Shown in pieces: positions 25,068-33,566 of a stretch of 40,861 nucleotides of DNA. The DNA comes from JANXYY01 sp035530875 (GTDB taxonomy: Bacteria; Actinomycetota; Actinomycetes; Nanopelagicales; Nanopelagicaceae). The stretch lies in contig DATKUB010000019.1 of NCBI GenBank assembly GCA_035530875.1, forward strand, positions 1 through 40,861, written 5' to 3'. How positions within the stretch are numbered: the stretch's first letter is position 1; each line of letters opens with the position of its first letter. The notes under the pieces were generated by a model that was given only the letters and a program-made list of their open reading frames with translations, was not told the DNA's origin and searched no databases. The position numbers and the translations under genes were made by a program.

Positions 25068-25105
25068 AACGTCTGTGGCTAAGACAAACGTCTGTGGCTA
25101 AGACA
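25068..25105 (+). repeat. 19-bp perfect tandem duplication
   Basis: AACGTCTGTGGCTAAGACA occurs twice in a row (25068-25086, 25087-25105). The second copy overlaps the last codons and stop of the GH130 gene, and the first holds an identical stop context. A recent duplication at the 3' end is likely. Confidence 0.9.
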
Positions 25106-26210
25106 TCTGTCGTCGTGCAGGATTTGCTATACCTAAAGACGGCATGACGTCTGGAATATCGAGACGAGCCACACCAATCCGAAAGTCGTCCATTCCATAA
25201 TAAACATCGAAGCGGTTAGGTTGGCCAAGGTCGTCGCGTCGGTCAATTCCCGTTGGAAAAACTACGTTTGCAGGGGTTCCGCGGCGTTGTTTTGATGGCT
25301 TTGGATTTAGCACGGGTTTGGTCGATCTATAAAGCAGTACTTGTGGATGTTCCGCTGAAAGCATCATTACGCCCGCAGAATAGGTGAGCTGCTCCATTTG
25401 GCTATTTGGTTTCAAGGCCTCGCTCACGCCATGGTAAACAACCAACCATCCGTGTTTGGTCAGAATCGGAGGCGTTCCTCCGCCAATCTTGAGCAATTCC
25501 CACGGCGAGACGGGAGCTGCCAGCCGATGGAGTGAGGTGAACTGGCTCATCAGTTGAGGCCGAATCCCGTCCAAAATCGTTGGGTTATATGAGATCCAAA
25601 TGCTCTCTTTGTGAAGGTCTATCTCGCGGCCAGCTTCCAGCGCGATCGTGTCCTCTGGCAATGTTCCCGGAAAAAGTGGTCGATGCAGCATTGCGAGCTC
25701 AGGAGCGTCTGTGGGATTGGGAATGGCCACCGGGAAGAATGATGCGTCCTTATCGTCAATGCTGTTGAACTCCATTCCGTCATAAGCATTAAAGGAAGCA
25801 AGTCCGAGCCGATCCCAACTAAGCAAGTCATTTGACGTGGCCAAGGCGATCCGTGGCCCCTCAGGAGAGAACGCCGTATACGTCATCACGTAACAATTCA
25901 ATGGCTCTACGTATGTAACTCTTGGATCCTCGCAACCCCCTTGGCCATTCGGCCTTAATTCGTAAGGCATTTCGGGCTCGAGAGCGATGCCGAGGCGTTC
26001 GATTCCGCAGGGGTCGCCCGTCTTATCAAAGAGAACTTTGGCAATGCCGATGCGGGAGAAGTTACCAGCGCCTACGATTCTCGGGAATAGGTAAAGTTCG
26101 CCATCAGGTCCACGCACCGCGGCCGGGTTGAGTATCCCTTCTACCTCATTTGCATTACCCGGCTCCGGTTCGATGACGAAGTCGAGTGGCCGCATTGCAA
26201 GTTCCGTCAT
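25098..26210 (-). CDS. GH130 family glycoside phosphorylase (short form)
   Basis: GH130 enzymes use inorganic phosphate to split beta-mannosides and release alpha-mannose-1-phosphate. The five-bladed propeller pattern is visible: LNPAAVRGPDGELYLFPRIV, the catalytic-region motif GGCEDPRVTYV with Asp95, YTAFSPEGPRIALATSNDL, and the phosphate-binding region near PILTKHGWLVVYHGV. There is no signal peptide, so the substrate is intracellular. The length of 370 aa is normal. Substrate linkage cannot be read from sequence. The ATG overlaps the stop of the HAD gene (ATGA), so the two are translated together. Confidence 0.9.
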   Translation of the reverse strand: MTELAMRPLDFVIEPEPGNANEVEGILNPAAVRGPDGELYLFPRIVGAGNFSRIGIAKVLFDKTGDPCGIERLGIALEPEMPYELRPNGQGGCEDPRVTYVEPLNCYVMTYTAFSPEGPRIALATSNDLLSWDRLGLASFNAYDGMEFNSIDDKDASFFPVAIPNPTDAPELAMLHRPLFPGTLPEDTIALEAGREIDLHKESIWISYNPTILDGIRPQLMSQFTSLHRLAAPVSPWELLKIGGGTPPILTKHGWLVVYHGVSEALKPNSQMEQLTYSAGVMMLSAEHPQVLLYRSTKPVLNPKPSKQRRGTPANVVFPTGIDRRDDLGQPNRFDVYYGMDDFRIGVARLDIPDVMPSLGIANPARRQMS

Positions 26211-26989
26211 GATTGCTTCCCTGGTGACTTTATTTGCGTTGCAGAATCGCCCAAACAGGCAAGCACAGTCTGAATGACCCGGGCTGTTTCTTCTGGGTCT
26301 CGAACAAGTATGGAATCGACGCCAGCTTGTTGGGCAGGGTAATCGTTCCCGCCGGAAAAGATGGCATCTCCAGCAAAAAGCATCTCCGGTATTGAGATAT
26401 TTAGTTGATCGCGCAGTTTGCCAATCCCATAAGCTTTATCAATGCCAGGCTTGGTAATGTCAATAGAAGTTGTACCACCCAGGTTAATTGCAAATTCAGG
26501 AATAAGCGGTTTCAAGGTTGCGGCAATCTTCTTCCTCTTTGCGAAGTCTGGATCCCACTTTTCCTTCTCTTTCAGTGGAGCTTCTTGACCGAGCGCGGAC
26601 AATGTAATCTGACTGCCACGGTCCTCAATCACTTCGCCCCAAACTTGTTTCACTTCATTTCCAGAATCTTTGAATGCCTTCGTCAGCGACGCAATGATTT
26701 TGACTCGTTCTTCTTTGCTCAAGTCCTCGGAGTAGATCTTCGACCAATGCCCCACGTATTGATAAAACTGAGTCCCGCATGTTGGCAGCAGCGATAGGTC
26801 CGTGAGGCGCTCATCGATCGGAAGATTGGCTAGAAGTTGCTCTTGAAACTGCGACCAGGTGCCGCCCGAAATAACTGCGACCTTCATCACGCCTAGAAGG
26901 TCGTGAAGTAGTCCGGCCATATCGCTGCCCAGGGACGACTTGCTCGCGGCAAGCGTCCCATCCAAGTCAAAAACGAAAAGTTTCTTCAT
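26207..26989 (-). CDS. HAD-IIB hydrolase, phosphomannomutase-like
   Basis: The HAD core has FDLDGT with nucleophile Asp8 and Asp10, VISGGTWSQF (motif II), a Lys in ITKPGIDKAYGI and GDAIFSGGNDYP as the acidic motif IV. The type II cap and the GGNDY motif recall eukaryotic-type phosphomannomutases, though a sugar-phosphate phosphatase is possible. With GH130 directly downstream (4-bp overlap), isomerisation of mannose-1-P to mannose-6-P would fit well. That role is inferred from context. The ribosome binding site is weak, but a strong promoter lies upstream. Confidence 0.82.
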   Translation of the reverse strand: MKKLFVFDLDGTLAASKSSLGSDMAGLLHDLLGVMKVAVISGGTWSQFQEQLLANLPIDERLTDLSLLPTCGTQFYQYVGHWSKIYSEDLSKEERVKIIASLTKAFKDSGNEVKQVWGEVIEDRGSQITLSALGQEAPLKEKEKWDPDFAKRKKIAATLKPLIPEFAINLGGTTSIDITKPGIDKAYGIGKLRDQLNISIPEMLFAGDAIFSGGNDYPAQQAGVDSILVRDPEETARVIQTVLACLGDSATQIKSPGKQS

Positions 26990-27032
26990 AGGTTCTATCG
27001 CTTACTATTAGTGGGTTGCCCAATCCCTTTTC

Positions 27033-27061
27033 ACGTTAACTGCGGGTGCCATGGCTGTCAA
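27033..27061 (-). promoter_or_regulatory. Promoter of the HAD-GH130 operon
   Basis: On the minus strand TTGACA (27056-27061) is followed by a 17-bp spacer and TAACGT (27033-27038). The -35 is a perfect consensus. The leader to ATG 26989 would be about 37 nt. Confidence 0.6.
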
Positions 27062-27392
27062 TTTGGAATTTCCTCAGTTTTCGAGCCCTTTGATGTTGCA
27101 TTTGTCATAAAGCAAATATTCGATGATAAAACCTGAGATTCGGCTGCTAATCAGTATTGAGCGTGCTCAAGTTGAATTTACGCTTAAGCCTCAAGTCCGA
27201 AATGTCTTGTCAGCCGACTCTTAGACCAGCGAACTCTGCTGACTCACAGAAATAGCGAATAGGTTTAGAGATCTAGTTGAGATTTCACCCGGATCTTAGG
27301 GTGCGTCGCCAACACAGGATCAACGCCTGAGGTGAGTTTCAAGTTTATTGATTCGATAACTTATCGAGTCGCAGTTCAATTTAGGAGTTACG
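27062..27392. other. Divergent intergenic region of the mannoside locus
   Basis: AT-rich spacer between the two opposite operons, with no coding frame that I support. It holds the upstream part of the HAD-GH130 promoter and, close to the GT4 gene, the 15-bp palindrome listed separately. AGGAG (27383-27387) is the GT4 ribosome binding site. Its length leaves room for shared regulation of both operons. Confidence 0.6.
27353..27367. promoter_or_regulatory. 15-bp perfect palindrome, probable operator for the GT4 operon
   Basis: TCGATAA-C-TTATCGA is a perfect inverted repeat with one central base, 25 bp before the GT4 start codon. The one-base centre rules out an RNA hairpin, so binding of a dimeric regulator to DNA is the likely use. 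No regulator gene is adjacent. Confidence 0.55.
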
Positions 27393-28574
27393 ATGTCCAA
27401 CCGTCCGATATTTCGTACAGTCTTGACATCACCGAACCAACACATCGGCATGCTGAGCACCTACCCTCCAGAAATTTGCGGACTGGCTACCTTTGCATCT
27501 GCGCTTAAACATGAACTCGTTAATTCTGGCCACCGAGTCGATGTTGTTCAAATAGACGACGGCAATAGTGATTTCGTCGTCGGGAAGTCAGTCGCAGCCA
27601 CTCTTGTCAACGGAGATCCCGCATCTATCATGACTACTGCCGCATTTCTTTCGCGATGTGATGTAGCTCTGATTCAACATGAGTACGGGATTTTTGGCGG
27701 TCCAGATGGTCAAGAAGTGACCGATCTTCTTATGGCCCTAGAAGTGCCCGCTATCGTTGTGTTGCATACGGTTCCGCTTACTCCAACTTCACACCAAAAA
27801 TCAATTTTGGTAGAAATCGTAGAACTTGCGTCGCGGGTTGTCGTAATGACCAAAGCCGCTCGTGATCGTTTGGTGAGTCTGTATCCAATCGATGGCTCAA
27901 AGGTGGTCATCATTTCGCATGGTGCCCTGACCCCAACACGTGAACAAAGTCGAGAGATTGACGGTATTGCTTATAACCGACCACAACTTCTTACCTGGGG
28001 GCTACTCGGTCCAGGCAAAGGAATTGAACACGTAATCGACGCCTTAACAATGCTTGGAAACTTAAGGCCTCGGCCTCGCTACACAGTCGCCGGCGTGACA
28101 CATCCGAAAATTCTGGCCCGATATGGCGATCAATATCGACACTCACTTATCGAGCGTGCCGCCAAAGCCGGAGTAGGACATTTGGTGAACTTCGACAGCA
28201 CCTATCGTACGGTCGCTGATCTCACTCAATTTGTCGCATCTGCGGCCGTGGTTGTACTGCCCTACGACTCACGCGACCAGGTCACATCTGGCGTCTTGGT
28301 TGATGCAATAGCGGCTGGGCGGCCAGTCATAGCGACGGCCTTTCCGCATGCAGTTGAGCTGTTAGCGAGTGGTGCTGGCATAGTTGTTCCGCACTCTGAT
28401 CCTGCTGCTTTAGCGGGTGCAATCCGTTCAATGACACTAGACAAGCATTTGCATTCATCAATCGCGCTTGAAGCGCGACGGATCAGCCACTCCTTGAGTT
28501 GGTCTTCTGTTGCAGCAAAATACGCTCGAATCTCAGGTGAATTAATTCAAAACACACATTCGATGGCGATATGA
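27393..28574 (+). CDS. GT4-type glycosyltransferase
   Basis: A retaining GT-B glycosyltransferase of 393 aa. The N-terminal half starts with IGMLSTYPPEICGLATFASAL and contains LIQHEYGIFGGPDGQ and the linker ISHG. The C-terminal nucleotide-sugar domain has LTWGLLGPGKGIEHVIDAL, then VVLPYDSRDQVTSGVLVDAI and AAGRPVIATAFPHAVELL, where donor contacts are expected. No membrane segment is seen, so it works in the cytoplasm. Its partners (six-hairpin protein, GH130, both overlapping in series) suggest a mannosyl donor such as GDP-mannose, but this is inference. Confidence 0.88.
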   Translation: MSNRPIFRTVLTSPNQHIGMLSTYPPEICGLATFASALKHELVNSGHRVDVVQIDDGNSDFVVGKSVAATLVNGDPASIMTTAAFLSRCDVALIQHEYGIFGGPDGQEVTDLLMALEVPAIVVLHTVPLTPTSHQKSILVEIVELASRVVVMTKAARDRLVSLYPIDGSKVVIISHGALTPTREQSREIDGIAYNRPQLLTWGLLGPGKGIEHVIDALTMLGNLRPRPRYTVAGVTHPKILARYGDQYRHSLIERAAKAGVGHLVNFDSTYRTVADLTQFVASAAVVVLPYDSRDQVTSGVLVDAIAAGRPVIATAFPHAVELLASGAGIVVPHSDPAALAGAIRSMTLDKHLHSSIALEARRISHSLSWSSVAAKYARISGELIQNTHSMAI

Positions 28575-29581
28575 ACCGCCTTCGCACTACTACATTCGAT
28601 TACCTAGATCGAATGAGCGGCAAGTATGGGCTATTTGAACATGCAAAGGGCACAGTGCGGCGTGAAGAGCACGGCTATTGCGTTGATGACAATGCACGAT
28701 TGCTCGTAGTTGCCTCGCGTGAATCCGGCAATGAGGTTGCGGATCGACTGGGTCGACTCGCTCTTTCGTTTGTAACCGAGGCCCAAGACACCCAGGGCAA
28801 TGTACGGAATCGGATGAACAGTGATGGACGCTGGACCGATAAAGCAACAACTGAAGATAGTTGGGGACGCAGTATCTGGGCTCTCGGCGTCGCAGCCACG
28901 CAAAATTCAGACTCCGACATTCGTAAAGCTGCGCAATCTGGTTTTGATAGAGGTGTTGCCCAGCGCTCCCGCTGGTCACGGTCAATGGCGTTTGCGGCAC
29001 TTGGGGCAGCCGAAGTGGTTACCGAATACCCAGAACATGCTGCCGCCCGCGCACTTCTGACCGATACGCTCGATGCCGTTGGGGAGATTCAGCCCGGCAC
29101 ATGGACGTGGCCCGAAGCTCGACTGCGCTATGCAAATGGCGCCTTAGCTGAAGCCGTCATCGCTGCCGGCGCGGCCCTAGCAAGTAAACACGATCTCCAA
29201 CGTGGTCTAGAAATGCTGGCCTGGCTATTGGAGACCGAGACGCCTGAGGGGCATCTTTCCGTTACGGGAACTAAGGGACGAGGTCCTGAAGATCGCGGAC
29301 CGCAATTCGACCAGCAACCTATTGAAGTGGCAGCAATCGCGGATGCTTGTTGGCGAGCATATGCAATCACTGGGGACGATATTTGGGCCGGGGGCGTGAG
29401 CGCTGCCGCAAATTGGTTTACCGGATCTAATGATGTTGGACTACAGATGTATGACGCAGACTCAGGTGGCGGTTTCGACGGGTTGCAGCCTAAACAAGTG
29501 AATCTCAATCAAGGCGCTGAATCGACACTGGCTCTGGTCACTACTATGCAGCGCGCGAGTTCATTTGTGTTTGCGCCATGA
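28571..29581 (+). CDS. Six-hairpin (alpha/alpha toroid) glycosidase-like protein
   Basis: A soluble helical protein of 336 aa whose repeated helix pairs suit an (alpha/alpha)6 toroid. Notable stretches are HGYCVDDNARLLVVA near the start, TEDSWGRSIWALGVA, PGTWTWPEARLRYANG, and at the end SGGGFDGLQPKQVNLNQGAE with STLALVTTMQ. Acidic residues in VDDN, EDSWGR and WPE could be catalytic. Such proteins often stand beside GT4 and GH130 genes and are annotated only as glycosyltransferase-associated. It could trim or position the glycan. The ATG overlaps the GT4 stop by 4 bp, and its own stop overlaps the next start. Confidence 0.72.
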   Translation: MNRLRTTTFDYLDRMSGKYGLFEHAKGTVRREEHGYCVDDNARLLVVASRESGNEVADRLGRLALSFVTEAQDTQGNVRNRMNSDGRWTDKATTEDSWGRSIWALGVAATQNSDSDIRKAAQSGFDRGVAQRSRWSRSMAFAALGAAEVVTEYPEHAAARALLTDTLDAVGEIQPGTWTWPEARLRYANGALAEAVIAAGAALASKHDLQRGLEMLAWLLETETPEGHLSVTGTKGRGPEDRGPQFDQQPIEVAAIADACWRAYAITGDDIWAGGVSAAANWFTGSNDVGLQMYDADSGGGFDGLQPKQVNLNQGAESTLALVTTMQRASSFVFAP

Positions 29582-31086
29582 GTGCTCTACCCGATGATGT
29601 GGCCCCTGATTCTGACGTTTCGCAGGTAAAGGTGACTCAGACAGGTATTGAACTTTTACCCGATCATGCTCGCACTATTGCGCACTTCTTCGTTGCGGGT
29701 CGTGAGGGCGTAGGTCCAGGAGATTCGCGAGCAACGCAAGTAATTGACCGAATCCTCGACATGGACGAGTCTTCGGTTGTAGACAAAATGCTGGAAATCG
29801 AAGCCGAATTCTCCAGCCGTCACCGAAATCTCAACGACTATTTCGAAGAGCATGCAGATATGGTGATGTCGAGAGTCGACCCAGACGTTCATATATCGAC
29901 AGCTCGAAAGCATCTCATTGGTGCTTCATTCACCAACGAATTCTCAATCGAAGGCGCAGCAATCTGCAATCCATCGGCAGTCCTTCACCCGCAACAAGAC
30001 GATAGTGGCGATGCAAACTTTGTCATGAGTGTTCGTGGAATCGGCGAAGGGCACATTTCTTCAATTGGGTTCAGGACCGGAAAGGTCACTGCAAGCGGAA
30101 ACGTGACTCTGGATCCAGCGGGCTCATTCCCGGCGACTGCCTACGGGATTCCAGGAACTCATCAAAAGAGCGTCTTTCACGCAAAAATGGACGAACTCGG
30201 GGATGACCTTGAAAACACATCCTTTGTGCTCAATGAACTCACTGTGCAATTCGACACCACAGAACTAGAAATTCAAATCGAATTACTGGCGGCAGATTTT
30301 GCAACACGCCGTCAAACTTTTAGCACGTTGTTAAATCTTCGTCTCTTGGCGAAGGCCTCTTACCGCATCGAATTTCCGTCCAACAGCATCCTTTCGGAAC
30401 GCGTGTTATGGCCTCAGGCTCCGATCGAAAAGCGTGGCATGGAGGACGCTCGTTTCGTGAGATTTGTAAGCGACGAGGGAGAAATCACCTACTACGCAAC
30501 CTATACCGCATTCGACGGCATAAATATTTCGCAACAACTTCTCGAAACAAAGGATTTCAAGGCCTTTACTTGTTCGCCAATGGCTGGGTCTGCCGCATCT
30601 GGCAAGGGTTTAGCTCTTTTCCCGAGGAAGATCAACGGGCATTATGTCGCCCTATCCAGGTCTGATCGTGAGACAAATGCAATCGCATTTTCGGATGACC
30701 TGTTTTTCTGGAATGAGTCAACTCCGGTGCAGGTACCTGAACAGTCCTGGGAGACACTTCAATTGGGCAATTGTGGTTCGCCGATCGAAATCGACGCCGG
30801 TTGGCTGGTGCTTACTCACGGGGTGGGGCCAATGCGAAAATACGTCATAGGGGCGATCCTTCTTGACTTAGACGATCCACAGCGTGTTCTGGCTCGACTC
30901 ACTCGACCATTGCTTGCCGCGTCCCAAAATCAGCGCGAAGGCTACGTTCCTAACGTTGTTTACTCTTGCGGTGGATTTGTACATAACGGAACTCTGATCC
31001 TCCCATACGGGATAGCTGATCAGTCGATTTCTATCGCCACGGTCTCGATCGATTATCTCGTAGAATCTATGACCTATGAGCGCTAG
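29578..31086 (+). CDS. GH130 family glycoside phosphorylase (long form)
   Basis: A second GH130 protein, 502 aa, much longer than the one at 25.1 kb because of a roughly 140-residue helical N-terminal extension (RTIAHFFVAGREGVGPGDSR and ILDMDESSVVDKMLEIEAEF). The propeller follows: FTNEFSIEGAAICNPSAVLH, the catalytic motif EKRGMEDARFVRF with Asp290, TYTAFDGINIS, GKGLALFPRKINGHYVALSR, NCGSPIEIDAGWLVLTHGVG and EGYVPNVVYSCGG. It lacks a signal peptide. It probably acts on a mannoside made by its operon partners, either cleaving it or, in reverse, extending it from mannose-1-P. Confidence 0.88.
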   Translation: MSALPDDVAPDSDVSQVKVTQTGIELLPDHARTIAHFFVAGREGVGPGDSRATQVIDRILDMDESSVVDKMLEIEAEFSSRHRNLNDYFEEHADMVMSRVDPDVHISTARKHLIGASFTNEFSIEGAAICNPSAVLHPQQDDSGDANFVMSVRGIGEGHISSIGFRTGKVTASGNVTLDPAGSFPATAYGIPGTHQKSVFHAKMDELGDDLENTSFVLNELTVQFDTTELEIQIELLAADFATRRQTFSTLLNLRLLAKASYRIEFPSNSILSERVLWPQAPIEKRGMEDARFVRFVSDEGEITYYATYTAFDGINISQQLLETKDFKAFTCSPMAGSAASGKGLALFPRKINGHYVALSRSDRETNAIAFSDDLFFWNESTPVQVPEQSWETLQLGNCGSPIEIDAGWLVLTHGVGPMRKYVIGAILLDLDDPQRVLARLTRPLLAASQNQREGYVPNVVYSCGGFVHNGTLILPYGIADQSISIATVSIDYLVESMTYER

Positions 31087-31104
31087 GAAGTGGTTGTGAA
31101 GCGA

Positions 31105-31134
31105 TTGTTCCTAATTGTTCAGGCCGCATATATT
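31105..31134 (+). promoter_or_regulatory. Candidate promoter of the mannose-6-phosphate isomerase gene
   Basis: TTGTTC (31105-31110), an 18-bp spacer and TATATT (31129-31134) precede the gene, with AGGAAGGG (31154-31161) as a strong ribosome binding site. Confidence 0.45.
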
Positions 31135-31166
31135 TCGTTCTAGCCTTAAGAATAGGAAGGGCATAA

Positions 31167-31505
31167 ATGTCGAAGACACATAAGCCGTGGGGTACTTATG
31201 AAGTTCTCTTTACGGATGAATATTGTCAAGTTAAAGTAATCACCGTTTTACCCGGTCAGCGATTGTCGCTACAGAGCCATAAATTGAGAAGAGAACACTG
31301 GTTCATTGCCAGTGGTACAGCCGCTGTTCGCGTTGGTGATGAAGAACGCACGCTTCAAACTGGTCAATCCGTTGATATCGCGATCGGCCAGAAACACAGA
31401 ATTGGGGCCACGGGTAGTCAGGAGCTCTCATTCATCGAAATTCAAACTGGAACCTATTTTGGTGAGGACGACATCGTTCGCTATGAAGATGACTATGGGC
31501 GCTAG
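31167..31505 (+). CDS. Stand-alone type II mannose-6-phosphate isomerase (cupin)
   Basis: A 112-aa cupin equal to the C-terminal isomerase domain of bifunctional ManC/AlgA proteins. The motifs are KPWGTYEVLF, the metal-binding cupin box SLQSHKLRREHWFIASGTA (His and Glu ligands), QKHRIGATG and the closing IEIQTGTYFGEDDIVRYEDDYGR (split: IEIQTGTYFGEDDIVR, YEDDYGR). It interconverts mannose-6-P and fructose-6-P, linking the neighbouring mannoside genes to central metabolism. The GDP-mannose pyrophosphorylase half is absent and must be encoded elsewhere if needed. Confidence 0.9.
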   Translation: MSKTHKPWGTYEVLFTDEYCQVKVITVLPGQRLSLQSHKLRREHWFIASGTAAVRVGDEERTLQTGQSVDIAIGQKHRIGATGSQELSFIEIQTGTYFGEDDIVRYEDDYGR

Positions 31506-31716
31506 CTGAACCCTGATTGAAGAATGGTGTTGCCTGCACCTCGCGTTGACAATGTAAGAGGGCAAGTGCCGCGACAGAGGCGGCGTCATTAAGTAGTCCA
31601 TCGGCGAGCAGTTGCCATATCTCAGCCCCGGATAACCATCGGGTTATGAAACCTATTTTGTCTGTCTGAATCAGGACGGGTTCCTTGGAGACTACGGGCT
31701 AACCAGAGTGGAATGA

Positions 31717-32235
31717 GCTGTAGGCAATTCCTCCGCGGTTATAAGAATTCGTGACACAGTGCGACGAAGTACTGGGCACTGGACTTCGTCGGTATCGGCG
31801 CTGTTCAAGTATCTCGAAACAGTTGGTTTCAGCGGTGTACCTAAAGTTGTGGGATTCGACGATAAGAGATGCGAGATACTTTCCTTCTTGTCCGGCGAAG
31901 TGCCCGTCGAACGACCGTGGCCGACGTATGTCTGGTCAGACATCATTCTTCGAAATGTCGGGCGGTGGTGATCCGCAGGATGGCAAATCATTTGCCACAA
32001 TGATTTCGGTCCATACGACGCTGTTTTCAACGATAGGTGTCTTGCTAGTGTAATTGATTGGGATGTTGCTAGGCCCTTCGATCCACGTTGGGCTCTAGCG
32101 TTTTGCACGTGGTCACGGGTGCCATTGCATCACCCACAATTGGCTCTATCGCTGGGTGGTCCGAGCGAGGTGGATCAGGCCAGACGGCTACGAATTCTCC
32201 GTGCAGCGCCTTGCGAATACCGGTCACTTGGCTGA
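31717..32235 (+). pseudogene. Decayed aminoglycoside phosphotransferase (APH) family kinase
   Basis: One frame shows an APH-like N-terminal part (GNSSAVIRIRDTVRRSTGHW, then VSALFKYLETVGFSGVPKVV and GFDDKRCEILSFLSGEVP) that stops at TGA 31969-31971. Twelve bases later, in the same frame, comes the catalytic half: WQIICHNDFGPYDAVF with the HND catalytic loop, VIDWDVARPFDPRWALA with the metal-binding DWD, and VPLHHPQLALSLGG. About 20-30 residues that normally lie between are missing, and no start codon remains. Hence a deletion plus a nonsense mutation. The 210 bp before it hold nothing recognisable. Confidence 0.75.
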
Positions 32236-32384
32236 TATGAATCGGACGCTCGAATAATTGTATGGCCGACGCCTGTCGTTTGTTGATGAGGTTCAAACAA
32301 ATTCGCGGGTCTAAATTCACCGACGAACAGGCTGTGAGCTTCACTGGACGCTAACTATGCTTGTCGCCTCATGGGGAGGTGCGA
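32236..32384 (+). other. Spacer behind the APH pseudogene
   Basis: It may hold the last, further decayed C-terminal residues of the APH gene, but no frame is convincing. GGGGAGG at 32374-32380 is the ribosome binding site of the next gene. Confidence 0.4.
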
Positions 32385-33476
32385 ATGACGGACAACTGGG
32401 TGTGGATGACTCTTGTCCGGGTAGCACCTATTCTCGGGTTCTTGCTCACGATCACCGTCGTTGCTGAACTTGCTGATGCGGCAGGAGTTTTCGAAGCGGC
32501 CTCAGTCTTGGGTGCACGTGGGGCGCGTGGCTCGGTGCGGCGCCTCTGGTTCCTCGTTCTTGTTCTAGCGAGTGTCACGACTATGTTGCTCTCGCTCGAT
32601 ACCACTGCAGTACTTCTTACTCCCGTTGTGCTCGTGCTTAGCCGACGTTTGGGTATCGCACCCTGGCCATTCGCGTTAGCGACTGTTTGGTTGGCAAATA
32701 CAGCCTCACTTTTACTGCCAGTTTCGAACCTAACTAACTTGCTACTTATCAATCGACTTCATTGGTCAGTCAGTCACTATACAACCCGAATGTGGATTCC
32801 AGCGCTGGTCGCAGTTGCAATTTCAGTAGTGATACTCGCGTTGTTGATGCGTGGCTCGCTTGGCGACAGATATGAGGTGCCTCTGCGACCGACCCCTGAC
32901 GACCGGCTTCTCTTTCGCCTTGCCGTTGGAGTCTGTGTTGCCGTTGGGCCGCTATTCATCTTTGGCGTACCCCCCTGGCTAGTCGGCAGCGTTGGCGCTA
33001 TCGTCTTGCTGGTTGGGTTTTCCTATCGTGATCGATCTAAAATTGGTTGGCGTCTGCTCCCTTGGCGACTAGTCGTGATCACACTTTCACTCTTTCTGAT
33101 CGTTGGTTTTTTACAGCGACATGGCTTGACGGGTTGGTTGGCTGAACTTGCAGGAAAAACCTCGAATGGATTGGGCGGCCTGCTCCGCATGTCTGGAACC
33201 GGAGCGCTTAGCAGTAACCTGGTTAACAATCTCCCCGCATATGTTGCTCTTGAGCCGGTTGCGGCGAACTCTCCTGAACGCCTGCTTGCGTTGCTGATAG
33301 GAACCAATCTTGGTCCGCTAATCACGATGTGGGGGTCACTTGCCACCCTGCTTTGGCGCGAGCGTTGTCGTACAGTAGGTGTTGCAATCAGTGCATCGCG
33401 ATTCGCAGTGGTGGGACTAGTCGGCGTTCCCGTTCTCCTGTTCGCAACCACTACTGCTCTTTGGCTCACCGTCTGA
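32385..33476 (+). CDS. ArsB/SLC13-like permease
   Basis: A hydrophobic 363-aa protein with about ten membrane segments of the ion transporter superfamily that includes ArsB, NhaD and SLC13. Repeated signature loops are SLDTTAVLLTPVVLVL in the first half and SNLVNNLPAYVALEP followed by LLIGTNLGPLITMWGSLATLL in the second, the inverted-repeat pattern expected for two re-entrant loops. Substrate could be arsenite, a dicarboxylate or sodium; no ars genes are nearby. ATG 32385 is chosen because GGGGAGG precedes it. The length is somewhat short compared with ArsB (about 425 aa). Confidence 0.82.
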   Translation: MTDNWVWMTLVRVAPILGFLLTITVVAELADAAGVFEAASVLGARGARGSVRRLWFLVLVLASVTTMLLSLDTTAVLLTPVVLVLSRRLGIAPWPFALATVWLANTASLLLPVSNLTNLLLINRLHWSVSHYTTRMWIPALVAVAISVVILALLMRGSLGDRYEVPLRPTPDDRLLFRLAVGVCVAVGPLFIFGVPPWLVGSVGAIVLLVGFSYRDRSKIGWRLLPWRLVVITLSLFLIVGFLQRHGLTGWLAELAGKTSNGLGGLLRMSGTGALSSNLVNNLPAYVALEPVAANSPERLLALLIGTNLGPLITMWGSLATLLWRERCRTVGVAISASRFAVVGLVGVPVLLFATTTALWLTV

Positions 33477-33566
33477 GGCGTAGTGAATTCCCAAGTGATG
33501 GTGTCCGATAAGTTGACTTCTGTTCGTTGGTAGATGTGTATGCACAATATGGCAAAAGAGAGACCC

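Noticed and set aside
31751..32108. Overlapping short frames on both strands at 31.7-32.1 kb as separate genes
   Set aside because: They are shadows of the APH pseudogene, whose motifs are in one frame.
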